A stretch of DNA of 64,000 nt from Streptoalloteichus hindustanus (lineage in GTDB: Bacteria; Actinomycetota; Actinomycetes; Mycobacteriales; Pseudonocardiaceae). The notes below the pieces were generated by a model. The model did no database searches and had not been told where the DNA came from. It worked only from the letters and a program-made list of their open reading frames with translations. Made by a program: the position numbers and the translations under genes. The first letter of the stretch is position 1; every line of letters begins with the position of its first letter. Of the stretch, positions 26,337 through 37,147 are shown piece by piece. Location: assembly GCF_900129375.1 (NCBI RefSeq), contig NZ_FQVN01000004.1:248001-312000 (forward strand). The letters are read 5' to 3'.

Positions 26337-26882
26337 TTCGCGTTGTCCGTTTGGTACCGATTGCGCAAGGCTGAAAATCTGTCCAGAATCTCCGGGGAAC
26401 CAGTCGCCGGCGAAGCTGACGCGGTGACCGATGTGCCATCACTCGGCCGGGCCGAGCTGGGGAGTGGACTCGGGGCGGCGCGCGGGAGAACGCTTTCCGT
26501 CGATGACGGTCCACGTCGGACCTGGCCCGGGTTCGTGTGTCCCCGGTGATCTCTTTCCGCGTGAGGCACGCCCACGCGTGGCGGGAGCGGTGGCCCCGTG
26601 CGCTGGGACGGGACTGCTGCGAGGCGGAGCCGATCACGGGTCGGTCTTCGGGCCGTTGGCGCGGCGGCATAAGCGAACCAAATATCAACGAATAGATATG
26701 TGGCGCTGTCTGCATGGCAGGGTGGTGTGGAATAAGGCCATTGCCGCAGTGGCTGCGGCGATCGGAGTAACTTTCTTCTCGGCAGTGCGGGCCGTGCTAG
26801 ATTCGCCGCGTCTTTGACATTTGCTGGGGGTTTCGACCAGGGCCTACGCCGCGGTCTGGGGCTGTCGCGGCGGCGTCGAACC
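26337..26882 (+). promoter_or_regulatory. Promoter and leader region of the metallophore-like operon
   Basis: 546 nt without a convincing gene. GC falls near 26680-26715, where ATATC and GATAT arms flank CAACGAATA-type sequence. TAGATT at 26798-26803 with TTCTCG at 26776-26781 (16-nt spacing) is the best promoter, giving a leader of about 70 nt. A TTG at 26814 opens the frame of the first gene. I see no full Zur/Fur box here, only a TGAAAATC half-site near 26370. Confidence 0.5.
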
Positions 26883-28361
26883 ATGTCTTGTGAAATGGGG
26901 GCTTGGTTGTCTGCGGACCTGTATCTGCGGCCGCGTCTGAGTCAATACATGGGGGAAATCGTCCAGGAAACGGACGCTCTCCTGGCCATGGTCAGTGGGC
27001 TCGGCTCGCCGCTCAACGTTCTCGTTCCCCGACAGATCGTCGACAACTACGCGAAGTACCGGGAGGTCTACGGAAAACACCACCTCGGCGGGACCATCTA
27101 CTTCGCGCACAAGGCGAACCGGTCCAGCGCGCTGGTGCGCGAGCTGGCGGCGAGCGAGGCCGGGGTGGACGTGGCCTCCCTCGCCGAGCTGCGGCACGCC
27201 CTGTCCGCCGGGTTCTCCGGCGACCGGATCATGGCCACCGGACCGAAGAGCGCCGAGTTCCTGTGGCTGGCCGCCCGGTGCGGCGCGGTGGTCAACGCGG
27301 ACTCCCGCGAGGAGCTGGTCCAGCTCGGCGAACTGCTGACCGCGCACGCGCTTCCCCGGGTGCGGGTCATGCTGCGCCTGTCGGCCTTCGAGTCCAGGGG
27401 CGTCCCCGTGCTCAGCCGGCCGAGTCGGTTCGGTTGCCACGAGCGGGAAATCACCGATCTGCTCGACGTCGTCGACAAGTACCGCGACGTGTTCAACCTC
27501 CTCGGGGTGTCCTACCACCTCGACACCATCGGGCTGGTGGAGAAGGCACTCGCGCTTGAGGGCTGTCTGCGGGCGATGCGCGAGTGCCGACAACGCGGCT
27601 ACAACCCGTTCGCGGTGGACATCGGTGGCGGCTACGGGGCCAACTACCTCGCCGACCAGGAGGAGTGGGAGCGGTACACCACCGAGCTGGGCAACGCGGT
27701 GCTCGGCAACCGTCCCCCGCTGACCTGGCAGAACCACGGCTACGGCCTGCGCGTGGAGGCGGGCACGCTGCGCGGCGCGCTGGGTCTGTACCCCAGCTAC
27801 CGACCGGTGGCGGGCGAACGCTACCTGGACGAGCTGTTGTCGGGGGAGGCGCCGTCCCTGCGACGGTCGTTGGCGACCCTGTTGCTGGAGAACCTCTACG
27901 ACCTGCACATCGAACCGGGCCGTGCCCTGGTCGACCAGTGTGGACTGACGCTGACCCTGGTCGAGGAGGTGCGCACGACCAGTTCCGGCGACCCGCTGGT
28001 CCGGGTCGGCGCGAACTCGCGGGACATCAGCCTGGAGGAGCACGCGGTCCTGGTGGACCCGATCCTGGTCAGGGCGAACCCGGCCGGCGAGGGGACCGGG
28101 CGGCCCACCGGGGTCTACCTGTCGGGGAACCTCTGCCTTGAGGACGACCTGATCACCCGCAGGAAGGTGTTCCTGCCGCACCGCCCGGCGCCGGGCGACC
28201 TGCTCGTGTTCGCCAACACCGCCGGGTACTTCATGGATTTCGCGGCGGACCACGCGTTGATGCAGCCGGTCGCCCGCAAGGTCGCGATGTTCCGCGACGG
28301 GGGGACGTGGCGCTGGTGTCTGGACGAGGAGTACTGGCCGACGAAGGGGAGCCGGGCATGA
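26883..28361 (+). CDS. Y4yA-like PLP-dependent decarboxylase (fold type III)
   Basis: About 492 residues from ATG 26883; no start has a clear ribosome site, and TTG 26814 or ATG 26949 are possible. The alanine-racemase-like barrel shows the PLP lysine in GTIYFAHKANRS, the HLDTIG and DIGGGYG loops, EPGRALVDQCG for phosphate binding, and the second-domain active-site Cys in SGNLCLEDDLI. This is the diaminopimelate/ornithine decarboxylase superfamily, closest to Y4yA and SbnH-type enzymes that act in siderophore pathways on aminoacyl intermediates. First gene of a five-gene operon; overlaps the next by ATGA. Confidence 0.85.
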   Translation: MSCEMGAWLSADLYLRPRLSQYMGEIVQETDALLAMVSGLGSPLNVLVPRQIVDNYAKYREVYGKHHLGGTIYFAHKANRSSALVRELAASEAGVDVASLAELRHALSAGFSGDRIMATGPKSAEFLWLAARCGAVVNADSREELVQLGELLTAHALPRVRVMLRLSAFESRGVPVLSRPSRFGCHEREITDLLDVVDKYRDVFNLLGVSYHLDTIGLVEKALALEGCLRAMRECRQRGYNPFAVDIGGGYGANYLADQEEWERYTTELGNAVLGNRPPLTWQNHGYGLRVEAGTLRGALGLYPSYRPVAGERYLDELLSGEAPSLRRSLATLLLENLYDLHIEPGRALVDQCGLTLTLVEEVRTTSSGDPLVRVGANSRDISLEEHAVLVDPILVRANPAGEGTGRPTGVYLSGNLCLEDDLITRRKVFLPHRPAPGDLLVFANTAGYFMDFAADHALMQPVARKVAMFRDGGTWRWCLDEEYWPTKGSRA

Positions 28362-29677
28362 GGTACGACAGCATCACCGACGTCATCGGGGACACCCCGC
28401 TGGTCCGGGTGGCGCCCGAGGTGCACGGACTGCGCAACATCGACCTGTACGCCAAGCTGGAGATGCTCAACCCGTTCGGCTCGGTGAAGGACCGGCCCGC
28501 GTGGAACATGGCCAGGGCCGGGCTGCCCGACGCCGTCGAGCGGGGCGACATGATCGTGGAGCTCTCCAGCGGCAACACCGCCAAGGCGCTGGCCGTCATC
28601 GCCGCCATGCACGGGCTGCCGTTCAAGAGCGTGACGAACCGGATGAAGGTCCCCGAGATCAAGGACCTCCTGCTGCTGCTCGGCGCGCAGATCGAGGAGC
28701 TGCCCGGCCAGACGGAGTGCCTGGACCCGACCGACACCGAGGACCCGCTCACCCGGATGTACCGGATGCTGTCCGAGGAGGGCAACGGCTACCTGCACAC
28801 CGACCAGTACTTCAACCCGCTGAACCTGGACGCGCACCGCGGCTCCACCGGCCCGGAGATCGTCAAGGACCTGGACGGCCGCGGCCCGGACCACTTCATC
28901 GCCTGCGTCGGCACGGCGGGCTCGTCCTCGGGTGTGGCCGGGGTGCTGCGCGAGCACAACCCGGCGGTGGACATCGTCGGCCTCGTCGCGCACAAGTCCG
29001 ACTTCATCCCCGGCATCCGCAACATCGACGAGGTCAACGAGGTCGGCCTGTTCGACCCGGGCACCTACGACACCATCGAGTCGGTCACCGCGCAGGAGGC
29101 CATCGACGGGATGCTCACCCTCAACCGGCGGTGCGGCATGCTCGGCGGGCCCACTGGCGGCGCGGCCTACTTCGGCGCCGTCCGCTACCTGAAGACCATT
29201 GACGAGACGCTCACCGAGCGGCGCAACGCGGTGTTCATCGTGTGCGACCGGGTCGAGAGCTACATGAGCTACGTCCGGCAGCGCCGGCCCGAACTGCTGA
29301 ACCAGCCCGCGCGGGGCAACTCCGTGGACACCCTGACCGACGCCGAGATCGCGGCGGCCGCCACCGTCGACGTCGCCGAGGCGCGGCGCTGGATCGCCGA
29401 GGCCCGACCGCTGGTGGTGGACCTGCGCGGCTCGTTCGCCTACGCGGCCCTGCACATCGAGGACTCGGTGAACATCGTCGACGAGCTGTTCGCCGAGCTC
29501 GTGCACGGCGGTCTGCCGTTCGGCGCCAGCAAACCGGTGCTGCTGGTCTGCCCGGTCGGCGAGAAGTCCGCGCGGTTCGCCGCCCTGCTGACCCGCATGG
29601 GCCACCAGGACGTGCGCAGCCTCAGCGGTGGCGTGGTCGCGTGGCGGGACGCCGGCGCGCCCCTGGTGCGGGACTGA
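28358..29677 (+). CDS. Cysteine-synthase-family enzyme fused to a rhodanese domain
   Basis: 439 residues. The N-terminal 320 are a fold type II PLP enzyme: K44 in LNPFGSVKDRPAWN binds PLP, SSGNTAKALAV is the substrate loop and GTAGSSSGVAGVLRE the phosphate loop. The C-terminal 110 form a rhodanese with catalytic C398 in VCPVGEKSARF. Homologues such as SbnA make diaminopropionate precursors; the fused rhodanese instead suggests sulfur handling by persulfide transfer. The start ATG at 28358 overlaps the previous stop, giving translational coupling. The fusion is the clearest hint that the product contains sulfur. Confidence 0.88.
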   Translation: MRYDSITDVIGDTPLVRVAPEVHGLRNIDLYAKLEMLNPFGSVKDRPAWNMARAGLPDAVERGDMIVELSSGNTAKALAVIAAMHGLPFKSVTNRMKVPEIKDLLLLLGAQIEELPGQTECLDPTDTEDPLTRMYRMLSEEGNGYLHTDQYFNPLNLDAHRGSTGPEIVKDLDGRGPDHFIACVGTAGSSSGVAGVLREHNPAVDIVGLVAHKSDFIPGIRNIDEVNEVGLFDPGTYDTIESVTAQEAIDGMLTLNRRCGMLGGPTGGAAYFGAVRYLKTIDETLTERRNAVFIVCDRVESYMSYVRQRRPELLNQPARGNSVDTLTDAEIAAAATVDVAEARRWIAEARPLVVDLRGSFAYAALHIEDSVNIVDELFAELVHGGLPFGASKPVLLVCPVGEKSARFAALLTRMGHQDVRSLSGGVVAWRDAGAPLVRD

Positions 29678-29689
29678 GGTCGGCGACCC

Positions 29690-30898
29690 ATGACCACGAT
29701 GGTTGACACGGAGCCGCTGGAGCGGCTGCGCGAGTGGCAGCGGGGCGTGCGCGCGGACTTCCCGATCCTGACGGCGAATCCCGATCTGGCCTATTTGGAC
29801 AGTGCGGCGACCGCCCAGAAGCCCGGGGCGGTGCTCGACGCGGTCGCCGAGTTCCTGTCGACGACGAACGCCAACGTCGGGCGGGGCTCCTACCCGTGGG
29901 CGAACAACACCACGGCCAGGGTCGCCTCCGCCAGGGAGCGGATCAGACAGGCGCTCGGCGACGACAACTCGGACTCCACAGTGGAGTTCGTGAGCGGCAC
30001 CAGCCACGGGCTGCGCGCGATCGCCACCGACTGGCTCGCCGGGCTGCTCACCGAGGGGGACGAGATCATCGTCCCCTTCGGGGACCACCAGGCGAACCTG
30101 CTGCCCTGGCTGGAGGTGCGGGACGTGCTGGCCCGGCAGGGCGTGCGGATCACGGTGCGGAGGTTGCCGGTGGACCCGGCCTCCGGCGACTACGACCACC
30201 GCGCCCTGCCCGGGATCGTCAACGACCGCACCCGGTTCGTGGCCGCGACCCACGTCCACCACGTGTACGGCGGCAACATGAACGTGCACCGCATCCGGGA
30301 CGTCGTCGGACCCGATGTGCCGATCTGCCTGGACGCCGCGCAGAGCATGGGGCACGGGCCGGTGTCGGTGGCCGAGCTCGACGTCGACTTCGTCGTGTTC
30401 TCCGGGCACAAGATGTTGGCGCTGCCGGGCATCGGCGCGGTCTGGGCCCGCAACACCCGCGGCCCGCGCTTCGCGCTCGGCGGCTGGGCGGGCACGCCGA
30501 ACACGGCGGCCATCGTCAGCCTGGAGGCCGCGTTCGACTGGCTCGACGCGGCGGGGCTGGACAACATCCGCGACTGGACGACGGCGTTGGGCGTGCGGCT
30601 CACCGACGGGCTGAACCGGCTGGAGGACGTCGACGTGCTCGGCTGCCAGCGCAGCCTCACCGCGGACTCCGACGTCCAGCGCCGCGAGGGGATCGTGACG
30701 TTCCGGCACCGGAAGGTGCGGTCCGACGACCTCGGGTTCGTGCTGGCCAGCGAGGGGATCATGGTCCGCGCCGACAGCCACTGCCAGGCGGGCAGGGACA
30801 CCGAGGACCGGGCGGTGCGGGTGAGCCTGCACGCCTACAACACCCCCGACGAGATCGACCGGCTGCTGGCGGTCGTGCGTCGCTGTGAAGGGAACTGA
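29690..30898 (+). CDS. SufS/CsdA-like cysteine desulfurase (class V aminotransferase)
   Basis: 402 residues. AYLDSAATAQKP at the N-terminus, VSGTSHGLRAIA, THVHHVYGGN, the PLP lysine K241 in FSGHKMLALPG and the late RADSHCQAG with Cys365, at the position of the SufS catalytic cysteine, followed by RVSLHAYNTPDEIDRL. The retained Cys argues for true desulfurase activity, delivering persulfide sulfur, possibly to the neighbouring rhodanese domain. No Fe-S scaffold genes (sufB/C/D/U) are near, so the role is in the local pathway. Starts 12 nt after the previous gene. Confidence 0.88.
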   Translation: MTTMVDTEPLERLREWQRGVRADFPILTANPDLAYLDSAATAQKPGAVLDAVAEFLSTTNANVGRGSYPWANNTTARVASARERIRQALGDDNSDSTVEFVSGTSHGLRAIATDWLAGLLTEGDEIIVPFGDHQANLLPWLEVRDVLARQGVRITVRRLPVDPASGDYDHRALPGIVNDRTRFVAATHVHHVYGGNMNVHRIRDVVGPDVPICLDAAQSMGHGPVSVAELDVDFVVFSGHKMLALPGIGAVWARNTRGPRFALGGWAGTPNTAAIVSLEAAFDWLDAAGLDNIRDWTTALGVRLTDGLNRLEDVDVLGCQRSLTADSDVQRREGIVTFRHRKVRSDDLGFVLASEGIMVRADSHCQAGRDTEDRAVRVSLHAYNTPDEIDRLLAVVRRCEGN

Positions 30899-32140
30899 AT
30901 GAGCAGGACCATTGCCATGGTGGACGTCTACGCGCCGACGCTGGCGCTGGCCGAGGCGTTCCGGGACGCGGGCGTGTCCGTGGTCCGGGTGCAGAGCACG
31001 CGCGAGGCGCCCCCGGTCTACGGTCGGCACCCCGACCTGGCGCTGTTCGCCGACAACATCGTCCACGAGGGCGATTTCGACGCGACCCGCGACGCGGTGG
31101 CCAAGCACCGGCCGGAGGTGGTCATCACCGGCGGGGAGACCGGGGTGGAGCTGGCCGACCAGCTCAGCGAGGCGCTCGGCCTGGTCACCAACGGAACCCG
31201 GCACAGCGCGGCCCGGCGCGACAAGTTCCGGCAGAACGAGACGTTGCGGGCGGCCGGTCTGCGCAGCACGCGCCAACTGCTCGTCACCGACGAGGACGCG
31301 TTGCGGGCCTGGCACGCAGAGATCGGCGGGAGGGTGGTCGTCAAGCCGATCCGCAGCGCGGGCAACGACGGGGTGACCTTCTGCGACACCCCCGAGGAGT
31401 CGGTCGCGGCCTACCGGGCCGTCGCCGGCAGCACGAACATCTTCGCCGTGCGCAACGAGGGCGTGGTCGCGCAGGAGTACCTGACGGGCACCGAGTTCGC
31501 GGTCAACACCGTGAGCTGCGCGGGCCACCACCGCGTCACCGACATCTGGCAGTACGCCAAGATGACGGTCAACGGCGTGGTGAACCGGCACAGCGGGGTC
31601 TTCTCGACGCCGGTCGACGACGTGCCGGAGCTCGTGGCCTACGCCTTCGCGGTGCTCGACGCGCTCGGCGTCGGCCACGGCCCCGCACACCTGGAGATCA
31701 TGTCCACTGTGGACGGACCCTGCCTGGTCGAGGCCGGAATCCGGTTGTGCGGCGGGGGAGCGGCCCAGTACGCCCAGCTCGCCGGCGGCGAGTCGCAACT
31801 GGAGTGGACGGTGGCCGCCTACCTGGAGCCGGAGCGGTTCCTCGCCGAGTACCAGCGGCCGCACCGGGTCGACAAGCACGTGGTGATGGCGTACCTGACC
31901 TCGCCCGTCGAGGGCGTGCTGGAGTCCTACCCGCTGCTGGACGAGGTGCGCGCGCTGCCCAGCTTCCACCAGGCGCACATCGGCGTGCGGCCGGGGCAGC
32001 GGCTGCCGAAGACCGTCGACGACTGCACGGAGCCGATGATGATCGGCCTGGCGCACCCGGTCGCCCAGGTCGTGGCCGACGACTTCCGCGCGGTCAACTA
32101 CCTGGACGGGCGCGGCTTCTACCAGGTCGCCCAGCCGTGA
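30899..32140 (+). CDS. ATP-grasp ligase 1
   Basis: 413 residues. The N-terminal Rossmann-like part (IAMVDVYAPTLALAEAFRDAG) is followed by ATP-grasp landmarks: RDKFRQNETLRAAGL, GRVVVKPIRSAGNDGV (ATP lysine), VAQEYLTGTEFAVNTVS and HLEIMSTVDGPCLVEAGIR (metal-binding Glu). Members such as BacD, CarB-like and L-amino-acid ligases form amide bonds through acyl phosphates. ATG at 30899 abuts the previous TGA. It and the next gene could assemble a pseudo-dipeptide or tripeptide without an NRPS. Confidence 0.87.
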   Translation: MSRTIAMVDVYAPTLALAEAFRDAGVSVVRVQSTREAPPVYGRHPDLALFADNIVHEGDFDATRDAVAKHRPEVVITGGETGVELADQLSEALGLVTNGTRHSAARRDKFRQNETLRAAGLRSTRQLLVTDEDALRAWHAEIGGRVVVKPIRSAGNDGVTFCDTPEESVAAYRAVAGSTNIFAVRNEGVVAQEYLTGTEFAVNTVSCAGHHRVTDIWQYAKMTVNGVVNRHSGVFSTPVDDVPELVAYAFAVLDALGVGHGPAHLEIMSTVDGPCLVEAGIRLCGGGAAQYAQLAGGESQLEWTVAAYLEPERFLAEYQRPHRVDKHVVMAYLTSPVEGVLESYPLLDEVRALPSFHQAHIGVRPGQRLPKTVDDCTEPMMIGLAHPVAQVVADDFRAVNYLDGRGFYQVAQP

Positions 32141-33423
32141 GCAGGCCACGGCCGCACGTCGTGGTGCTGCACCGTTGGCGGGACCGGTACGCCGAGTACG
32201 CCCGGTACATCGACCACGACCGGCACGTCGTCACCTACGTCACCACCGAGGTGGGGCTCGACGCCGTGCCGTCCACCGCCGGGGAGGTCGTCGTCGTGCC
32301 CGCGACCGACGACCTCCCCGCGGTGCGGGGCGAGGTCCGCGGGCTCGCCGAGCGGCACGGCGCGCCCGCCGGCGTGGTGGCGTTGAAGGAGGACGACCTG
32401 CTGGTCGCGGCACACCTCCGCGCCGAGTGGGGATGTCCGGGCCCGACACCGGAGGAGGTGGTCCTGTTCCGCGACAAGCTCACCATGTCGCGGGTGGTGG
32501 CCGCGGTGGGGGTCGACGTTCCCGCTTTCGCCGCGGTCACGGGGATCGACGACATCCGGGACTTCGCCGCCGCACACGGTTGGCCGGTGGTGCTCAAACC
32601 GCGGTCGAGCAGCGCCAGCGAGGGCGTGGTGGTGCTGCACGGGCCGTGGGACCTTCCCGACGGCGACGGCGACGGCACTAACGTCGGCGACGGCACTAAC
32701 GTCGGAGTCGGTGGCACTGAGGGCACCGGTGGTGCCGCTGGTGCGATGTTGGTGCAGGCGTTCAGCCAGGGCGACGTGCACCACGTGGACGGTGTGTTCG
32801 ACGGGCGGCGGATCACGACCTGGCGGGTGTCCCGCTACCTGCGCACGTGCCTGGAGTTCCGCACCGGGACCCCGCTCGGGTCCGTGGAGGTCGACGACGA
32901 CCGCGAGCGGTCCCGCATCGGGGAGTTCGCCGCCCGCGTGATGCGGGCGCTCACCACGAAACCGACGGTGTTCCACCTGGAGCTCTTCGTCACCGAGGAG
33001 GGGTTCCGCTTCCTGGAGGTCGGCGCGCGGGCCGGTGGGGCCGAGATCCCGTTCCTGTGGCGGGAACTGCACGGCTACGACCTGAACGACGCCGCGTTCC
33101 GCGTCGCGCTCGGCGACCTCCCCGCGCCCGGGCGGCCACCAGCGCCCGGCGCGGAGATCGGCGGCTGGCTGATCGTGCCCGCCCCGGCCCAGCGGCCCTG
33201 TCGCGTCCACGGGGCCACGCCCATGCTGGACGCGGTTCCCGGGCTCTACGCCGAGGTCGTGCTCCGCGAGGGCGAGGTCCTGCCGGCGGCCGACGCCTAC
33301 TACGAGCACGTCGGTGGCCGGTTCCGGTTCCGCGGCGGCAGCAGCGACGAGGTGAGTCAGGCGATCACGACGGTCGCTCGGGAGTTCCGCATCAGCGGAG
33401 CGTCCCTGGCCGAGGACCTGGCG

Positions 33424-33429
<6 letters not shown>
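32137..33429 (+). CDS. ATP-grasp ligase 2
   Basis: About 430 residues from GTG 32137, overlapping the previous TGA (GTGA). ATP-grasp features: LFRDKLTMSRVVAAVGVDVPAF, WPVVLKPRSSSASEGVVVL, VQAFSQGDVHHVDGVF and HLELFVTEEGFRFLEVGARAGG. A low-complexity insert DGTNVGDGTNVG comes from a tandem 18-bp repeat (about 32669-32703) in the flexible ATP-grasp loop. It is distinct in sequence from ATP-grasp 1, so the two likely add different building blocks. Its last six bases overlap the convergent importer ATPase gene, so the two operons share a tail-to-tail junction without a terminator. Confidence 0.85.
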
Positions 33430-35240
<1,811 letters not shown>

Positions 35241-35244
<4 letters not shown>

Positions 35245-36083
35245 GCTTTCCTCTCCTCGTCCAGTTCGGCGCGCAGGCCCTCGCCGAGCATGCCGACGCC
35301 GAGGACGGTCGCCACGAGGAAGCCGACCGGGGCGAGGAACATCCAGGGGAAGGTGAGCGCGGACGCGCTGCCCACGGAGACCAGTGTGCCCAGCGAGATG
35401 TCCGGCGGCTGCACCCCGAAACCGAAGTAGCTCAACCCGGCCTCGGCCAGGATCGCCTTCGCGACGTTCATCGTGCAGTCGATCAGCAGCAACGGGGCCA
35501 TCTGCGGCAGCAGGTGGCGGAAGACGACGCGGGGGACCGACGCCCCCATGTACTCGGCGGCGGCGACGAAGTCGGCCGTGCGCAGACTGCGCGCGCGGGC
35601 GCGCACGACCCGCGCGGTCAACATCCACTCGAACGCCGCGATGAGCACCACGAGCACCAGCCAGGACTCGCCGCGCAGCGCGGGGGAGAGCACCGCCACG
35701 ACCAGGATCGAGGGCAGCACGAGCAGGACGTCGACCAGCGCCATCAACACCCGGTCCACCGCGCCGCCGAGGTAGCCGGCCAGCGTGCCGACCACCGCCG
35801 CGAGCGTCGTCGACGCGACCGCCGCCAGCAGACCGATCACCAGGGACTTCTGCATGCCGCGCAGGCACTGCGCGAGGACGTCCTCGCCGAGTCGCGCGGT
35901 GCCGAGCGGGTGTTCTGCCGACGGCGGCGAGAAGTACGCGCCGAGGTCCTGTTGCGCGTAGTCGTAGGGGGACAGGCCGGGGCCGACGACCGCCGCGACG
36001 GCGAGCAGGAGGAGCACCCCCGCGCCGATCGCCGCCGTGCGCCGGCCCCGGACCGACAGAGCGCGCAGGAGGTTTCGCGTCAC
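35241..36083 (-). CDS. DppC-type ABC permease
   Basis: 280 residues, GTG start at 36083 (GTGA overlap with the previous gene). Signature of peptide/nickel permeases: N-terminal first helix after basic residues (IGAGVLLLLAVAAVVGPGL), HPLGTARLGEDVLAQ, and the EAA loop EYMGASVPRVVFRHLLPQM that contacts the ATPase. Six membrane segments are expected. Functions in the inner membrane as half of the channel with the DppB partner, importing a peptide-like or metal-chelate substrate. Confidence 0.92.
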
Positions 36084-37147
36084 GGCCGGACCCTCCGCAC
36101 CCTCGGGTCGAGCACCACCAGGACCAGGTCGGCGATCCACCCGACGACGACCACCAGCACGGCCATCAGCAGGGTCGTCGTGGCCACCACCATGGCGTCC
36201 TGCTCCCGGATGCTCTGCAGCAGCCAGTCGCCCAACCCGTGCCACCCGAAGATCCGCTCCGTGAACACCCCGCCCGCCAGGTGCAGCCCGAAGCTGAACG
36301 CCACCAACGCGGTCATCGGGATCAACGCCATCCGCAGGCCGTGCCGCAGCACCGCCTGGCCGCGCCGCAGCCCTCTGGCCCTCGCGGCGCGCAGGAAGTC
36401 GCTGTGCAGGACCTCCAACATCGCCGCCCGCTGGTACCGGCTGTAGAAGGCGATCTGCGGCAACGCGACGGTGATGGTCGGCAGCACCAGGTGTCGGGCC
36501 TGGTCGCCGAGGGCGGCCCATCCCGTGAGGTCGGCGCCGGGCGTGGTCTCCCCGGAGAAGGGGAGGAGTTCGGCGCCCGCGGCGTTGTTGACCGGTAACC
36601 ACAACAGTTTGAGCACGGTGCCGAGGACGAAGACGGGGATGGCCAACAACACCAGCGCCCCGAACATCGACAGCCGCTCCGACACGCGCCGCGCCCGGAA
36701 CGCGCCCCAGATGCCGAAGGCGACGCCCAGGACCACGGCCAGCACGCTGCCGGGGGCGAACAGGCGCAGGCTGGTGCCCGCCCTGCGCCACACCTCGTCG
36801 GAGATGTCGTTGCCGGTCACGGTGATCCCGAAGTCGCCGACGAGCGCCCCGGACAGCCAGCGCAGGAACCGCAGCGGGATCGGCCGGTCCAGGCCCAGCG
36901 CCGCGGCCCGCGCGTCGAGAACGGCCTGGGGGGTGGGCGGTTGCGTCGTCCGCAGCTCGGCGAGGGGGTCGAAGCTGAGCGAGGCGAGGGTGTAGGTGAG
37001 GAACGTCGCGGCCAGGCACAGCGCGAGCCACCCCGACAGGCGGGCGGCGAGCCGGACCCCGGTCCGGCCGGCCCGCCAGCCCGCCCATGCCCGAGACCCG
37101 TTGTCGGGCAAGGGAACCGCGCGCTCGTCGTGACCGACGACGGTCAC
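36080..37147 (-). CDS. DppB-type ABC permease
   Basis: 355 residues from GTG 37147, which overlaps the stop of the binding-protein gene. Features: helix LALCLAATFLTYTLASLSFD, the LGLDRPIPLRFLRWLSGALVGDFG block diagnostic of DppB/OppB, and the EAA loop ARARGLRRGQAVLRHGL. A longer open frame upstream is a shadow of the binding protein. Works with the DppC-type permease and the fused ATPase. Confidence 0.9.
   Translation of the reverse strand: MTVVGHDERAVPLPDNGSRAWAGWRAGRTGVRLAARLSGWLALCLAATFLTYTLASLSFDPLAELRTTQPPTPQAVLDARAAALGLDRPIPLRFLRWLSGALVGDFGITVTGNDISDEVWRRAGTSLRLFAPGSVLAVVLGVAFGIWGAFRARRVSERLSMFGALVLLAIPVFVLGTVLKLLWLPVNNAAGAELLPFSGETTPGADLTGWAALGDQARHLVLPTITVALPQIAFYSRYQRAAMLEVLHSDFLRAARARGLRRGQAVLRHGLRMALIPMTALVAFSFGLHLAGGVFTERIFGWHGLGDWLLQSIREQDAMVVATTTLLMAVLVVVVGWIADLVLVVLDPRVRRVRP

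Noticed and set aside
28115-32149. 1344-codon minus-strand open frame over the metallophore operon
   Set aside because: Low-complexity antisense shadow of five well-conserved plus-strand genes.
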